Shown one piece after another: positions 44,140 to 53,403 of a stretch of 64,000 nucleotides of DNA; positions within the stretch are counted from its first letter, which is position 1, and each line of letters opens with the position of its first letter. Below the pieces are notes generated by a model. That model worked only from the letters and a program-made list of their open reading frames with translations. It was not told where the DNA came from and did no database searches. The DNA is taken from the NCBI GenBank assembly GCA_963747005.1, contig CAVVDT010000003.1:496001-560000 (forward strand), read 5' to 3'. This stretch comes from CAVVDT01 sp963747005 (GTDB lineage: Bacteria > Pseudomonadota > Alphaproteobacteria > Rhizobiales > Aestuariivirgaceae). The position numbers and the translations under genes were made by a program.

Positions 44140-45255
44140 ATGACGGATGAGCTTCAAGCCGGCAAGGCGGGCGGCCGCTGGTCGCCGGATCGGGCGCGGG
44201 TGTGGTCAAGAGGTCTGCCCTGGCTGCTGGGGTGCAACTTCCTGCCATCGAGCGCCGTCAACTTCCTCGCCATGTGGTACGGCCCGAGCTTCGATGCCGG
44301 AACCATCGACCGCGAACTGGGCTGGGCGGCGAAGGCCGGCTTCAATACCCTGCGTACCAATCTCGCCTTCACCGTCTGGCAGGGCGACCGGGCGGGCTTC
44401 CATGATCGCCTCGACAGGTTTCTGGATATCGCCACCGTCCATGGGCTGAGATCGGTCCTGTGCCTGTTCGATGATTGCGGCTTTTCCGGTGTTGAACCGG
44501 TCCTCGGGCCCCAACCGGCGCCGCTGCCCCGCTTGCACAATTCCCGCGCCATCGCCAGCCCGGGCCGCGCCATGGTGATGGACCCGGGTCGTCGTGGCGA
44601 ACTCGAAGCCTATGTCAGCGATGTCGTGGGGCGCTACCGCAGCGACGAGCGCATCCTTTTCTGGGACCTCTACAACGAGCCGGGCAACCGCGACATCTTC
44701 TCACCCGGCGGCACCAGCCAGGCGGATGCCGGACTGGAGCCGGCGGCACTCGACCTCATGCGGGAGACATTCTCCTGGGCCCGCCGGGCGACGCCGATAC
44801 AGCCGCTGACCGTTGCCGCCTGGCACCTGCCGGGCAATGGCGATGTCGATGCCCACCCGGTCGATGCCGCCGCCCTGGCGCTGTCCGATGTCATCAGTTT
44901 TCATGCCTACTGCGCCCGCCCGGCGATGGCGGCGGTGATCGACGGCCTTGCCCGCTTCGAGCGCCCGTTGCTGCTGACCGAGTGGATGGCCCGCCCGCTC
45001 GGATGCACCATTGCCGATGTGCTGCCGCTGCTGGCCGAAAAGCGCATCGGCGCCTGGCAATGGGGCTTTGTCAGGGGGCTTTCCCAGACCCACATCCCGT
45101 GGCCGCGCCTGGCCCGGCCCGGCATCGACTATGATGGCGAGGACGCCGAATGGTTCCATGACCTGTTGCGCACCGATGGCAGTCCCTTTGCGCCGGGCGA
45201 AATGGAAGTGATCGCCGCCGCCGTCCGAGCCGCCGGGGGCAGGCTGCGAGCTTGA
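44140..45255 (+). CDS. Glycoside hydrolase family 5-like protein
   Basis: This 371-residue TIM-barrel protein looks like a GH5-type beta-glycanase or mannanase. The acid/base Glu is in FWDLYNEPGN and the nucleophile Glu in LLLTEWMARP. Another conserved part is AAKAGFNTLRTNLAFTVWQ. It has no signal peptide, so it appears cytoplasmic. GAGGGAG precedes ATG 44140. It may trim imported oligosaccharides; the sugar is unknown. Confidence 0.77.
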   Translation: MTDELQAGKAGGRWSPDRARVWSRGLPWLLGCNFLPSSAVNFLAMWYGPSFDAGTIDRELGWAAKAGFNTLRTNLAFTVWQGDRAGFHDRLDRFLDIATVHGLRSVLCLFDDCGFSGVEPVLGPQPAPLPRLHNSRAIASPGRAMVMDPGRRGELEAYVSDVVGRYRSDERILFWDLYNEPGNRDIFSPGGTSQADAGLEPAALDLMRETFSWARRATPIQPLTVAAWHLPGNGDVDAHPVDAAALALSDVISFHAYCARPAMAAVIDGLARFERPLLLTEWMARPLGCTIADVLPLLAEKRIGAWQWGFVRGLSQTHIPWPRLARPGIDYDGEDAEWFHDLLRTDGSPFAPGEMEVIAAAVRAAGGRLRA

Positions 45256-45316
45256 CCCGCCGGCCTGCCATGCCGTAACGCGGGGGCATCGAGCGCCAAC
45301 CGGGAGGGCCATCGCC

Positions 45317-46006
45317 ATGCCATCGCGCCCCATTCTGGTCACCGGGTTCCAGCCCTATGGCGGGCGCGGCGTCAACCCCGCCCACGAGATCATGCTGGCC
45401 CTCGATGGCCGCACCGTCGCCGCCCGCCCGGTGATCGGCCGACCCCTGCCGGTTTCGCTCGCCCGGCTGCCCGATGAGATCGCTGCACTCTTCGATGCCC
45501 ACGATCCGGCCGCCGTGATCAGCCTCGGCCTGTGGCCGGGCGAGACCATGATCCGCATCGAGCGCATCGCGGTGAACATCACCGACTTCGAGATCGCCGA
45601 CAATGAAGGAACCGTGGTGGCCGACGCCGCGGTTTCCGCCAACGGGGCGGCAGCGCTCACGGCGAGCCTGCCGCTGCGGGCCATCGAACGGGCGATCCTC
45701 GCTGCGGGCATCCCGGTGCGCCTGTCGGCGACCGCCGGCACGTTCCTGTGCAACGCCTGCCTCTACGGCTTCCTTGAAGCCGCCGCCGGGCGCCCGGGAG
45801 CCGTGCCGTGCGGGTTCCTGCATGTTCCCTACACCCCTGAGCAGGTGGCCGAACGGCTCGCCGCCATCCGCCCGGAGCACGGTCTGGAACTGCATCAGCG
45901 CAGCGATCTGGCCTCCATGAGCCTCGACCACATGGTGCGCGCCGTCGAACTGGCCGTCGCCGAAACCGCAAGGGCGTTGGGTGGAGGTGCCCCGGCACCA
46001 GGTTGA
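45317..46006 (+). CDS. pcp: Pyrrolidone-carboxylate peptidase (peptidase C15)
   Basis: This 229-residue peptidase has the C15 triad: E82 (GETMIRIER), C145 (TAGTFLCNACLYG) and H169 (FLHVPY), each one residue from the classic E81/C144/H168 spacing. It removes N-terminal pyroglutamate from peptides in the cytoplasm. It lies 62 bp after the GH5-like gene and 125 bp before the aldehyde dehydrogenase gene, near a peptide ABC transporter and M81 peptidase, which fits peptide use. Confidence 0.9.
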   Translation: MPSRPILVTGFQPYGGRGVNPAHEIMLALDGRTVAARPVIGRPLPVSLARLPDEIAALFDAHDPAAVISLGLWPGETMIRIERIAVNITDFEIADNEGTVVADAAVSANGAAALTASLPLRAIERAILAAGIPVRLSATAGTFLCNACLYGFLEAAAGRPGAVPCGFLHVPYTPEQVAERLAAIRPEHGLELHQRSDLASMSLDHMVRAVELAVAETARALGGGAPAPG

Positions 46007-46130
46007 GCCTTTGACCGATGGCCTGGGGCTCGATTATGGTTTTTCGTCAGGGCGTGACGATTTTTCCGCATCGACGAAGGTCCAGACGCCGTTAGGGTAG
46101 TGCAAGGAAATCTTGCGAGGAGGATGGCCG

Positions 46131-47615
46131 ATGAGCGGTCTTGAACGCTACCGGATGCTGATCGACGGCCAATGGGTGGATGCCGGCGACGGCGGCACGT
46201 TCGAAAGCCTCAATCCCTCGACCGGCGAGGCCTGGGCGCTGATCCCCGAAGCCACCGCCGAAGATGTCGACCGCGCCGTCAAGGCGGCCCACCGCGCCTT
46301 CACCGAAGGCGAATGGGCAAGGGCGCTTCCCTCGGCGCGCGGCAAATACCTGCGTCGCCTCGCCGACCTCCTCGCCGACAAGTCCGAGGAACTCGGCCGC
46401 ACCGAGACCATTGACAGCGGCAAGATGCTGAAAGAGACCCGCTGGCAGGCCAAGTATATCGCCGAATTTTTCCACTTCTATGCCGGCTGCGCCGACAAGG
46501 TCGAAGGCTCGACTCTCCCCATCGACAAGCCGGACATGGTCGCCTTTACGATGCGCGAGCCGCTTGGCGTGGTGGCGGCGGTGGTGCCGTGGAATTCGCA
46601 GCTCTTCCTGACCGCGGTCAAGATCGGCCCGGCGCTGGCTGCCGGCAACACCGTCGTCCTGAAAGCCTCCGAACACGCCTCGGCGCCGATGCTCGAGTTC
46701 GGCCGGCTGATCGAACAGGCGGGCTTCCCGCCGGGTGTCGTCAATATCGTCACCGGGCACGGCGATCCCTGCGGCCGTGTGCTGACCTCGCATCCGCTCG
46801 TGGCGCGCATCAGCTTTACCGGCGGTCCCGCCTCGGCGCGCCACGTGATCCACAATTCGGCGGAGAATTTTGCCGAGATCTCGCTGGAGCTCGGCGGCAA
46901 GTCGCCATTCCTCGTGTTCGAGGATGCCAACATCGAAAGCGCCGTCAACGCCTCCATCGCCGGCATCTTCGGGGCTTCCGGCCAGAGCTGCGTGGCCGGA
47001 TCGCGGCTCTATCTGCATGACAAGGTGGCCGACAGGTTTCTCGATGCCATGGTGGATCAGGCGAGGGCCATCCGCATCGGCGATCCGCTGGCCGAGGAGA
47101 CCCAGATGGGGCCGCTCGCCACCACCGGCCAACTTGAACGCATCGAAGCCGAAGTCGCTCACGCCCAGGAACAGGGCGGCAAGCTGCTGGTCGGCGGCAA
47201 GCGCCCGACCCAGCCCAATCGCGGCTGGTTCTACGAGCCCACCATCATCGAGTGTCCCGACCAGAAGATGCGTATCGTCGACACCGAACTGTTCGGCCCG
47301 GTGTTGTCGGTGCTGCGCTTCAGGTCGGAAGACGAGGTGGTCGCCCTCGCCAACGATACCCGCCACGGCCTGGCGGCCGGCGTCTTCACCGCCGACGGGA
47401 GCAGAGCGCTCAGAGTAACGAAGGCACTCAGAGCCGGCATCGTGTGGGTCAACACCTACCGCGTTGTCTCGCCGATTGCCGAATTCGGCGGCTACAAGGA
47501 ATCCGGCTACGGCCGCGAGAGCGGCTTTCAGGCGATCTACGACTATACCCGCCCCAAGACCGTGTGGATCAATACCTCCAGCGAACCGATCTCCAATCCC
47601 TTCGTGATGCGCTGA
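46131..47615 (+). CDS. NAD(P)+-dependent aldehyde dehydrogenase
   Basis: This 494-residue ALDH has the general-base Glu in ISLELGGKSPFLVF, catalytic C287 in GASGQSCVAGSRL, and the Rossmann loop VVAAVVPWNSQLFLTAVKIGPALAAGN. AGGAGG lies 9 bases before ATG 46131. The likely class is a broad-range ALDH (betaine-aldehyde or semialdehyde type). It is followed 138 bp later by the peptide transporter operon, which suggests a role for an aldehyde from amino-acid or peptide breakdown; this is loose evidence. Confidence 0.87.
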   Translation: MSGLERYRMLIDGQWVDAGDGGTFESLNPSTGEAWALIPEATAEDVDRAVKAAHRAFTEGEWARALPSARGKYLRRLADLLADKSEELGRTETIDSGKMLKETRWQAKYIAEFFHFYAGCADKVEGSTLPIDKPDMVAFTMREPLGVVAAVVPWNSQLFLTAVKIGPALAAGNTVVLKASEHASAPMLEFGRLIEQAGFPPGVVNIVTGHGDPCGRVLTSHPLVARISFTGGPASARHVIHNSAENFAEISLELGGKSPFLVFEDANIESAVNASIAGIFGASGQSCVAGSRLYLHDKVADRFLDAMVDQARAIRIGDPLAEETQMGPLATTGQLERIEAEVAHAQEQGGKLLVGGKRPTQPNRGWFYEPTIIECPDQKMRIVDTELFGPVLSVLRFRSEDEVVALANDTRHGLAAGVFTADGSRALRVTKALRAGIVWVNTYRVVSPIAEFGGYKESGYGRESGFQAIYDYTRPKTVWINTSSEPISNPFVMR

Positions 47616-47753
47616 ACGCCGCACCCGTCAGGTTGTCGGGCATCAGGGCCTTTTCAACTGCCGCGGCTTCTGCGAGCATGCCGGGCGCTCAACGCGGGCA
47701 GCGGTTGCTGCCGCTCAGCCCGCGGGCGGGACAACAAGGGAGTTCATGCGACA

Positions 47754-49328
47754 ATGTCGAAGCGAACAGGATCAAGACTGATTTACGCGCTGCTCGGCGC
47801 GTGCGCGCTGGTGCTGATGGGGGCGCCACATCACGCGGCCAGGGCGACCGAGCCGGATACGCTCGTCATCGGCAAGGCGGGCGACCCCGACAATCTCGAC
47901 CCGGCCGTCACGGTGACCAACCAGAGCTGGACGGCGACCTATCCCGCTTACGAGCGGCTGGTGAAATTCAAGGTTGAAAACGGCAAGGGCTCGACCGAGG
48001 TCGAAGGCTCGATCGCCTCATCGTGGACGACCAGCGCCGACGGCAAGGAATGGACCTTCAAGATCGCCAGCGGCCATACCTTCGCCAGCGGCGATCCCGT
48101 CGACGCCAAGGCGGTGAAATTCAGCTTCGATCGCCTGATCAAGATCAACAAGGGGCCGAACGAGTCCTTCTCGCAGGTCGAAAGCGTCGAAGCGGTGGAC
48201 CCCATGACCGTGCGGTTTCACCTGAAAGAAGCCTTCGCGCCGTTCCTGGCGACTCTCGCCAGCGACGGCGGTTCGATCGTCGACCCGAAGGTGATGGATC
48301 ACCAGATGAACGACGACATGGGCCAGGCCTATCTCTCCGATCATTCCATGGGCTCGGGTGCCTATCAGATCGACAGCTGGGAAAAGGGCCAGCAGATCGT
48401 CATGACGCCCAACCCCCACTGGACCCAGAACAAGCCTTATTTCAAGAAGGTGATCATCAAGATCGTCAAGGAGGCCTCCGCCCGCCGCCTGCAACTGGAA
48501 AAGGGTGACCTCGACATCGCCGAGGAACTGCCCGTCGACCAGATCAAGGCCATGCGCGGCAAGCCGGGCGTCACCATCGTCGATGAGCCGAGCTTTTATG
48601 TCACCTATCTCTATCTCAACAACACCAGGAAGCCGCTCGATGAGGCGCGGGTGCGCCGCGCGATTTCCTACGCCGTCGACTACAAGGGCATCATCAAGGG
48701 CATCATGCTCGGCCAGGCGGTGCAGATGCGCGGGCCCATCCCCATCGGCATGTGGGGCCACGACGACCACGCCATGCAATATTCCTACGACCCGGCAAAG
48801 GCCAAGGCCCTGCTCAAGAAAGCCGGCGTCAACAACGTCAAGCTCAGCTATCTCTATGCCAAGACCGATCCCACCTGGGAGCCCATCGGCCTGGTGTTGC
48901 AGCAGGAACTGGCGGCTGTCGGCATCAAGCTCGAACTTCAGCAGCTTGCCTATCCGACCATGCGCGAGCATCTGAACAAGGGTGATTTCGACATCGCGGT
49001 GGGCAACTGGACGCCGGACTATGCGGATCCGTCCATGTTCATGAACTTCTGGTTCGATTCCGCGCGCCACGGCCTGCCGGGCGATCGTGCCTTCTACACC
49101 AACAAGAAGGTGGACGACCTCATCCGCAAGGGTGCCGTGGCCACCAGCCAGGCCGAGCGTGAAAAGCTCTACGGCGAGGCCCAGAAGATCGTCATCAAGC
49201 AGGCGCCCTATGTCCTGCTGTTCCAGCGCAACTACCAGTTCGCGCAGCGTTCCGACGTGAAGGGCTACGTCTACAACCCGATGCTGCTGCAGATATGGAA
49301 CCTGGCCACGATGTCGAAGGGCATGTAA
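47754..49328 (+). CDS. Peptide/nickel ABC transporter solute-binding protein (family 5)
   Basis: This 524-residue periplasmic receptor has a signal peptide (residues 1-31, ending ARAT). It carries the SBP_bac_5 features: LDPAVTVTNQSW near the start, IASSWTTSADGKEWTFKI and YLYLNNTRKPLDEARVRRAISYAVDYKGI. AAGGGAG lies about 12 bases before ATG 47754. It binds oligopeptides, dipeptides or other small amines. A strong hairpin after the stop may keep its mRNA level above that of the permeases. Confidence 0.9.
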   Translation: MSKRTGSRLIYALLGACALVLMGAPHHAARATEPDTLVIGKAGDPDNLDPAVTVTNQSWTATYPAYERLVKFKVENGKGSTEVEGSIASSWTTSADGKEWTFKIASGHTFASGDPVDAKAVKFSFDRLIKINKGPNESFSQVESVEAVDPMTVRFHLKEAFAPFLATLASDGGSIVDPKVMDHQMNDDMGQAYLSDHSMGSGAYQIDSWEKGQQIVMTPNPHWTQNKPYFKKVIIKIVKEASARRLQLEKGDLDIAEELPVDQIKAMRGKPGVTIVDEPSFYVTYLYLNNTRKPLDEARVRRAISYAVDYKGIIKGIMLGQAVQMRGPIPIGMWGHDDHAMQYSYDPAKAKALLKKAGVNNVKLSYLYAKTDPTWEPIGLVLQQELAAVGIKLELQQLAYPTMREHLNKGDFDIAVGNWTPDYADPSMFMNFWFDSARHGLPGDRAFYTNKKVDDLIRKGAVATSQAEREKLYGEAQKIVIKQAPYVLLFQRNYQFAQRSDVKGYVYNPMLLQIWNLATMSKGM

Positions 49329-49358
49329 TCGCCGCTGCGACAGGCAGTCCGCCGGTGA

Positions 49359-49395
49359 GGCCGCCCTTTTCCCCGATGAGGAGGGGCGGCCTTTT
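49359..49395 (+). terminator. Rho-independent terminator/attenuator after the binding-protein gene
   Basis: GGCCGCCC (49359-49366) pairs with GGGCGGCC (49384-49391), and TTTTCC follows. It sits 31 bp after the solute-binding protein stop and 27 bp before the permease start. Partial readthrough would give more binding protein than membrane subunits, a usual arrangement in ABC operons. Confidence 0.75.
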
Positions 49396-49421
49396 CCGTT
49401 CGGGAGAGGGAGTCTAGCCCC

Positions 49422-50438
49422 ATGTCCTTTGCCAGCATCGTTCGACGCCGCCTGCTGTTGCTGGTGTTCGTGGTTTTCGGTGTTTCGGTGGTGACCTTCG
49501 TCATCTCCCACATGATCCCCGGCGATCCGGCGCGGATGATCGCCGGCGAGCGCGCCTCCAACGCCATCGTCGAACACATCCGCGAGCAAATGGGCCTCAA
49601 TAAGCCCTTGTGGGTGCAATACCTCATCTATGTCCGCGACATCGCCCACGGGGATTTCGGCATTTCGATCCGCACCCAGCGTCCCGTCATCGACGATATC
49701 CTGCGGTTCTTTCCCGCCACCATCGAACTGGCGCTCGCCGCCCTGGGCTTTGCTATTGTCGCCGGCATTCCGCTCGGCGTCCTGTCGGCCGTCTACAAGG
49801 ATCGCTGGCTCGACCAGATCACCCGCACCATCTCGGTGACCGGCATCTCGACGCCGGCGTTCTGGCTGGGCCTGCTGCTCATTCTCGTTTTCTACGGCAA
49901 GCTCGGCTGGCTTCCCGGTTCGGGGCGTATCGCCACCGACATTCCACCGCCTGAGACCATAACCGGGCTCTACATCATAGATTCTCTCCTCACCTTCAAC
50001 TGGACCGCCCTGGGAAGCGCCCTGCAATATCTCATCCTGCCCGCGCTGACCCTGGGCTTCGTTCACCTCGGCATCGTCACCCGCCAGATCCGCTCCGCCA
50101 TGCTGGAAGTGCTGCAGGAGGATTATGTCCGCACCGCCCGTGCAAGCGGGCTGTCGCGCCGCCAGGTGCTGTTCGGCCATGCCCTCAGGAACGCCCTGAT
50201 CCCGTCGGTCACCATGATCGGGCTGGCGTTCGGCGACCTGCTCTATGGCGCCGTCCTCACCGAAACGGTCTATGCCTGGCCGGGCATGGGCAACTATGTG
50301 GTGCAGTCGATCACCGCCCTCGACTTCCCGGCCATCATGGGCTTCACCGTCGTCGCCTCCACGGCTTATGTGCTGCTCAACCTGCTGGTCGACCTCACCT
50401 ACATGTTCCTCGATCCGCAGATCCGCGGGGTCAACTGA
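49422..50438 (+). CDS. Peptide ABC permease DppB-like
   Basis: This 338-residue inner-membrane permease has the first helix VRRRLLLLVFVVFGVSVVTFVISHMIPGDPA, six helices overall and an EAA-type loop (RTARASGLSRRQVLFGHALRNALIPSVT). It is one base from the DppC-like gene (TGATG overlap) and follows the receptor gene across a terminator hairpin. Confidence 0.9.
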   Translation: MSFASIVRRRLLLLVFVVFGVSVVTFVISHMIPGDPARMIAGERASNAIVEHIREQMGLNKPLWVQYLIYVRDIAHGDFGISIRTQRPVIDDILRFFPATIELALAALGFAIVAGIPLGVLSAVYKDRWLDQITRTISVTGISTPAFWLGLLLILVFYGKLGWLPGSGRIATDIPPPETITGLYIIDSLLTFNWTALGSALQYLILPALTLGFVHLGIVTRQIRSAMLEVLQEDYVRTARASGLSRRQVLFGHALRNALIPSVTMIGLAFGDLLYGAVLTETVYAWPGMGNYVVQSITALDFPAIMGFTVVASTAYVLLNLLVDLTYMFLDPQIRGVN

Positions 50439-51349
50439 TGGGCGAAGAGGCGGCCGACGACATCGGGCCGGCAGAAGCGGCTCTGACACCCAAGCCATTG
50501 GCGGCCGGGGTGGATTTCGGCTATGTCTGGTACCAGATCCGCCACAGCCCCCTGACGCTGGCCGGGATCGTGATCATCGCCCTGGTGCTCGCCACCATGG
50601 CGTTCGCACCCTTCCTCTCGCCCTACGATCCCAACGCCCTCAACCTGCTCGAGCGGCTTGCCGCACCCAGCCTTGTGCATCCCTTCGGTACCGACGAGGT
50701 CGGCCGTGATATCCTGTCGCGGGTCATCTGGGGGGCCCGCACCTCGGTCAGCGTGGGCTTTGCCATCGTCGGCATATCCATGTCCATCGGCACCGTTCTC
50801 GGCGCCTTCTCCGGCCTGGCGGGCGGGCGCATCGATACCGTCATCATGCGCCTCATGGACGTTCTCCTGTCCTTTCCCTCCTTCGTCATGGCCATGGCGC
50901 TGGCCGCGGCGCTGGGTCCCGACCTGATCAATGCCATGCTGGCCATCGCGGTGGTGCGCATCCCGTTCTATGTGCGATTGGCCCGCGGGCAGGCCTTGTC
51001 GCTGCGCGAACGACCCTATGTGAAGGCGGCCGTCACCTTCGGGGCCTCGCGCTGGCATATCGTGCTGCGCCACGTCATGCCCAACGCCCTGGCGCCGATC
51101 ATCATCCAGGCGACCCTCGATATCGGTCTCGCCATCCTCACCGCCTCGGCGCTCAGCTTCATCGGCCTCGGCGCCCAGCAACCGACGGCGGAGTGGGGCG
51201 CCATGGTGGCGACCGGCCGTGACTTTCTGCTCGACCAGTGGTGGTATCCCTCGTTTCCAGGCTTTGCCATCCTCCTCACCGCCATCGGCTTCAACCTGCT
51301 CGGCGACGGCCTGCGCGATATCTTCGATCCGCGCATGAGGACGCGCTGA
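50438..51349 (+). CDS. Peptide ABC permease DppC-like
   Basis: This 303-residue permease has the OppC N-terminal helix (YVWYQIRHSPLTLAGIVIIALVLA), the loop GTDEVGRDILSRVIWG and the EAA loop (YVKAAVTFGASRWHIVLRHVMPNALAPII). It overlaps both neighbours by one base, so the three genes 49422-53403 are coupled. Confidence 0.9.
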   Translation: MGEEAADDIGPAEAALTPKPLAAGVDFGYVWYQIRHSPLTLAGIVIIALVLATMAFAPFLSPYDPNALNLLERLAAPSLVHPFGTDEVGRDILSRVIWGARTSVSVGFAIVGISMSIGTVLGAFSGLAGGRIDTVIMRLMDVLLSFPSFVMAMALAAALGPDLINAMLAIAVVRIPFYVRLARGQALSLRERPYVKAAVTFGASRWHIVLRHVMPNALAPIIIQATLDIGLAILTASALSFIGLGAQQPTAEWGAMVATGRDFLLDQWWYPSFPGFAILLTAIGFNLLGDGLRDIFDPRMRTR

Positions 51350-53403
51350 TGACCATAGCCCCGGATGCCATTGCGCAAGTCAATGACCTTTGCCTTGAGT
51401 TTCCGACCTATCACGGCGCCGTCCATGCCCTATCGGGGGTATCGCTGACGGTCAGGCGCGGCGAGATCGTCGGGCTGGTGGGCGAATCGGGCTCGGGCAA
51501 GTCGGTGACGGCCCTGGCGCTGTTGCGCCTGCTGCCTGAAGGTTCGGTGCGCTTTACCGGTGGTTCGGTGGCGCTGCTCGGGCGCGATATCCTGCAGCTT
51601 TCCGAGCGCAGCCTCGAAGACATCCGCGGCAATGCCGCCTCGATGATCTTCCAGGAGCCGATGACCGCCCTCAACCCGACCATCCGCATCGGCCGCCAGA
51701 TCACCCAGGTCATTCGCCGCCACGAAGCGGTGAGCGAGGCCGAAGCCCTCCGCCGCACCGAAGCGCTGTTGAGCGAAATGCAGATTCCCGATGCCGCCCG
51801 CGTCATGCGCAACTACCCGTTCGAACTCTCCGGTGGCATGCGCCAGCGCGTCCTCATCGCCATGGCCTTTTCCTGCAACCCGGATGTGCTGATTGCCGAT
51901 GAACCGACCACCGCGCTCGATGTCACGGTGCAGGCCCAGGTCCTGAGCCTGTTGCGCGAACGCGCCCGGGCGCGCGGCGCCTCTGTCCTCTTCATCACCC
52001 ACGATCTCGCCGTTGTCGGCCAGCTCTGCGACCGGGTCTATGTGATGTATGCCGGGCGGGTGGCGGAGGAGGGGGCAACGGGCGATGTGCTCTCGCGCCC
52101 GCTTCATCCCTATACCCGCGCCCTCCTCAAGTCGCTGCCGGAGTTCGCCTCACCGCAATCCCATCTGGCATCCATTCGCGGCACCGTTCCAAGCCTCGTC
52201 GATCCGCCGGCCGGCTGCCTGTTCCGCAACCGCTGCCCGCACGCGAAAGAGTGCTGCCTTGAACAGCCGGGCCTCCTCGCGCCGGCAGGTGGCGACGGCG
52301 GGCACCGCGCCGCCTGCTGGTTCCTCGATGAACTTCCCGCCGAGGAGACACCGAGCGATGGTGCCACCGCCACCGCCAAAGCCGACGCCGGCACGTTGCT
52401 GTCGCTGCGCCATGTCAGCGTCGGCTTTCCGGTGGGCTCCAACTGGATCGGCCGCCCGCGCGCCACCGTCCATGCCCTGAGTGGCGTCGATCTCGATATC
52501 CGCAAGGGCGAGACACTGGGCGTCGTCGGTGAATCGGGCTGCGGAAAGTCCACGCTGGCCCAGGTCATCATGGCCCTTGAGCCCCCCACGGCCGGCGCAG
52601 TGGTGTTCGAGGGCATCGATCTGGCGACAGCCGATGCCGAGACGCTGCGCAAGACGCGGCAAAAATTCCAGATCGTTTTCCAGGACCCGCAATCCTCGCT
52701 CGATCCCCGCATGGCCGTGTGGCGGCTCATTTCCGAACCGCTCTATGTCGCCGGCGAGCACCGCAAGGCAAGGCTCAAGGAGCGCGCTGCCGCGCTTGCC
52801 GAACAGGTGGGCCTCAGAGCCGAACAGCTTGAGCGCTACCCGCACGAGTTTTCCGGCGGGCAGCGCCAGCGCATTGCCATTGCCCGCGCGCTTGCCCTCA
52901 ATCCCGAACTGGTGGTGCTGGATGAACCGACCTCGGCGCTCGATGTCTCGGTACAGGCGCAGATCCTCAACCTGCTCATGGACCTGCAGCGCGACCTCGG
53001 GCTGACCTATCTCTTCATCTCCCACAACATCCAGGTCGTGCGCCACATTTCCCACCGGATCGCGGTCATGTATCTGGGCCAGATCGTTGAACTGGGAGCG
53101 GCCGGCGACATCCTCGACCGCCCCAGCCATCCCTATACCCGCACGCTGCTTGCCGCCGTGCCGCGACTGGCGGGCGGCTTCGGCATCGACGCGCCAAAGG
53201 CGGGCGAGCTTCCGAGCAATACGGTGTTGCCGCGAGGGTGCTTTTATCGCGACCGCTGTGCCTTCGCCGCGGCGGGATGCGAGGAGCCGCAGGCGTTGCG
53301 CCTGCTGGCCGGCGGCACCATCAAGGTGCGCTGCCATCGCGCCGAGGAAATCGCCCGCGATGCTCAGCCCGTCGCGAACGGATCCTCGACCCGCGGCCAG
53401 TAG
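51349..53403 (+). CDS. Fused peptide ABC ATPase (DppD-DppF type)
   Basis: This 684-residue protein has two ATPase domains with GESGSGKS and GESGCGKS Walker A motifs, LSGGMRQRV and SGGQRQR signatures, and DEPTTALD/DEPTSALD Walker B motifs. Each carries a C-terminal Cys-rich oligopeptide extension (CLFRNRCPHAKEC; GCFYRDRCAFAAAGC). It completes a one-binding-protein, two-permease, one-fused-ATPase transporter. It lacks the basic tail of the other fused ATPase in this window. Its end overlaps the convergent M81 gene by 40 bp. Confidence 0.9.
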   Translation: MTIAPDAIAQVNDLCLEFPTYHGAVHALSGVSLTVRRGEIVGLVGESGSGKSVTALALLRLLPEGSVRFTGGSVALLGRDILQLSERSLEDIRGNAASMIFQEPMTALNPTIRIGRQITQVIRRHEAVSEAEALRRTEALLSEMQIPDAARVMRNYPFELSGGMRQRVLIAMAFSCNPDVLIADEPTTALDVTVQAQVLSLLRERARARGASVLFITHDLAVVGQLCDRVYVMYAGRVAEEGATGDVLSRPLHPYTRALLKSLPEFASPQSHLASIRGTVPSLVDPPAGCLFRNRCPHAKECCLEQPGLLAPAGGDGGHRAACWFLDELPAEETPSDGATATAKADAGTLLSLRHVSVGFPVGSNWIGRPRATVHALSGVDLDIRKGETLGVVGESGCGKSTLAQVIMALEPPTAGAVVFEGIDLATADAETLRKTRQKFQIVFQDPQSSLDPRMAVWRLISEPLYVAGEHRKARLKERAAALAEQVGLRAEQLERYPHEFSGGQRQRIAIARALALNPELVVLDEPTSALDVSVQAQILNLLMDLQRDLGLTYLFISHNIQVVRHISHRIAVMYLGQIVELGAAGDILDRPSHPYTRTLLAAVPRLAGGFGIDAPKAGELPSNTVLPRGCFYRDRCAFAAAGCEEPQALRLLAGGTIKVRCHRAEEIARDAQPVANGSSTRGQ

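Noticed and set aside
46092..47624. 510-codon minus-strand frame over the aldehyde dehydrogenase gene
   Set aside because: It is an exact antisense shadow of a conserved ALDH.
48018..50498. 826-codon open frame on the minus strand opposite the receptor and DppB genes
   Set aside because: The composition (His, Asp and Gly rich, no domains) is that of antisense shadow; the plus-strand genes are complete.
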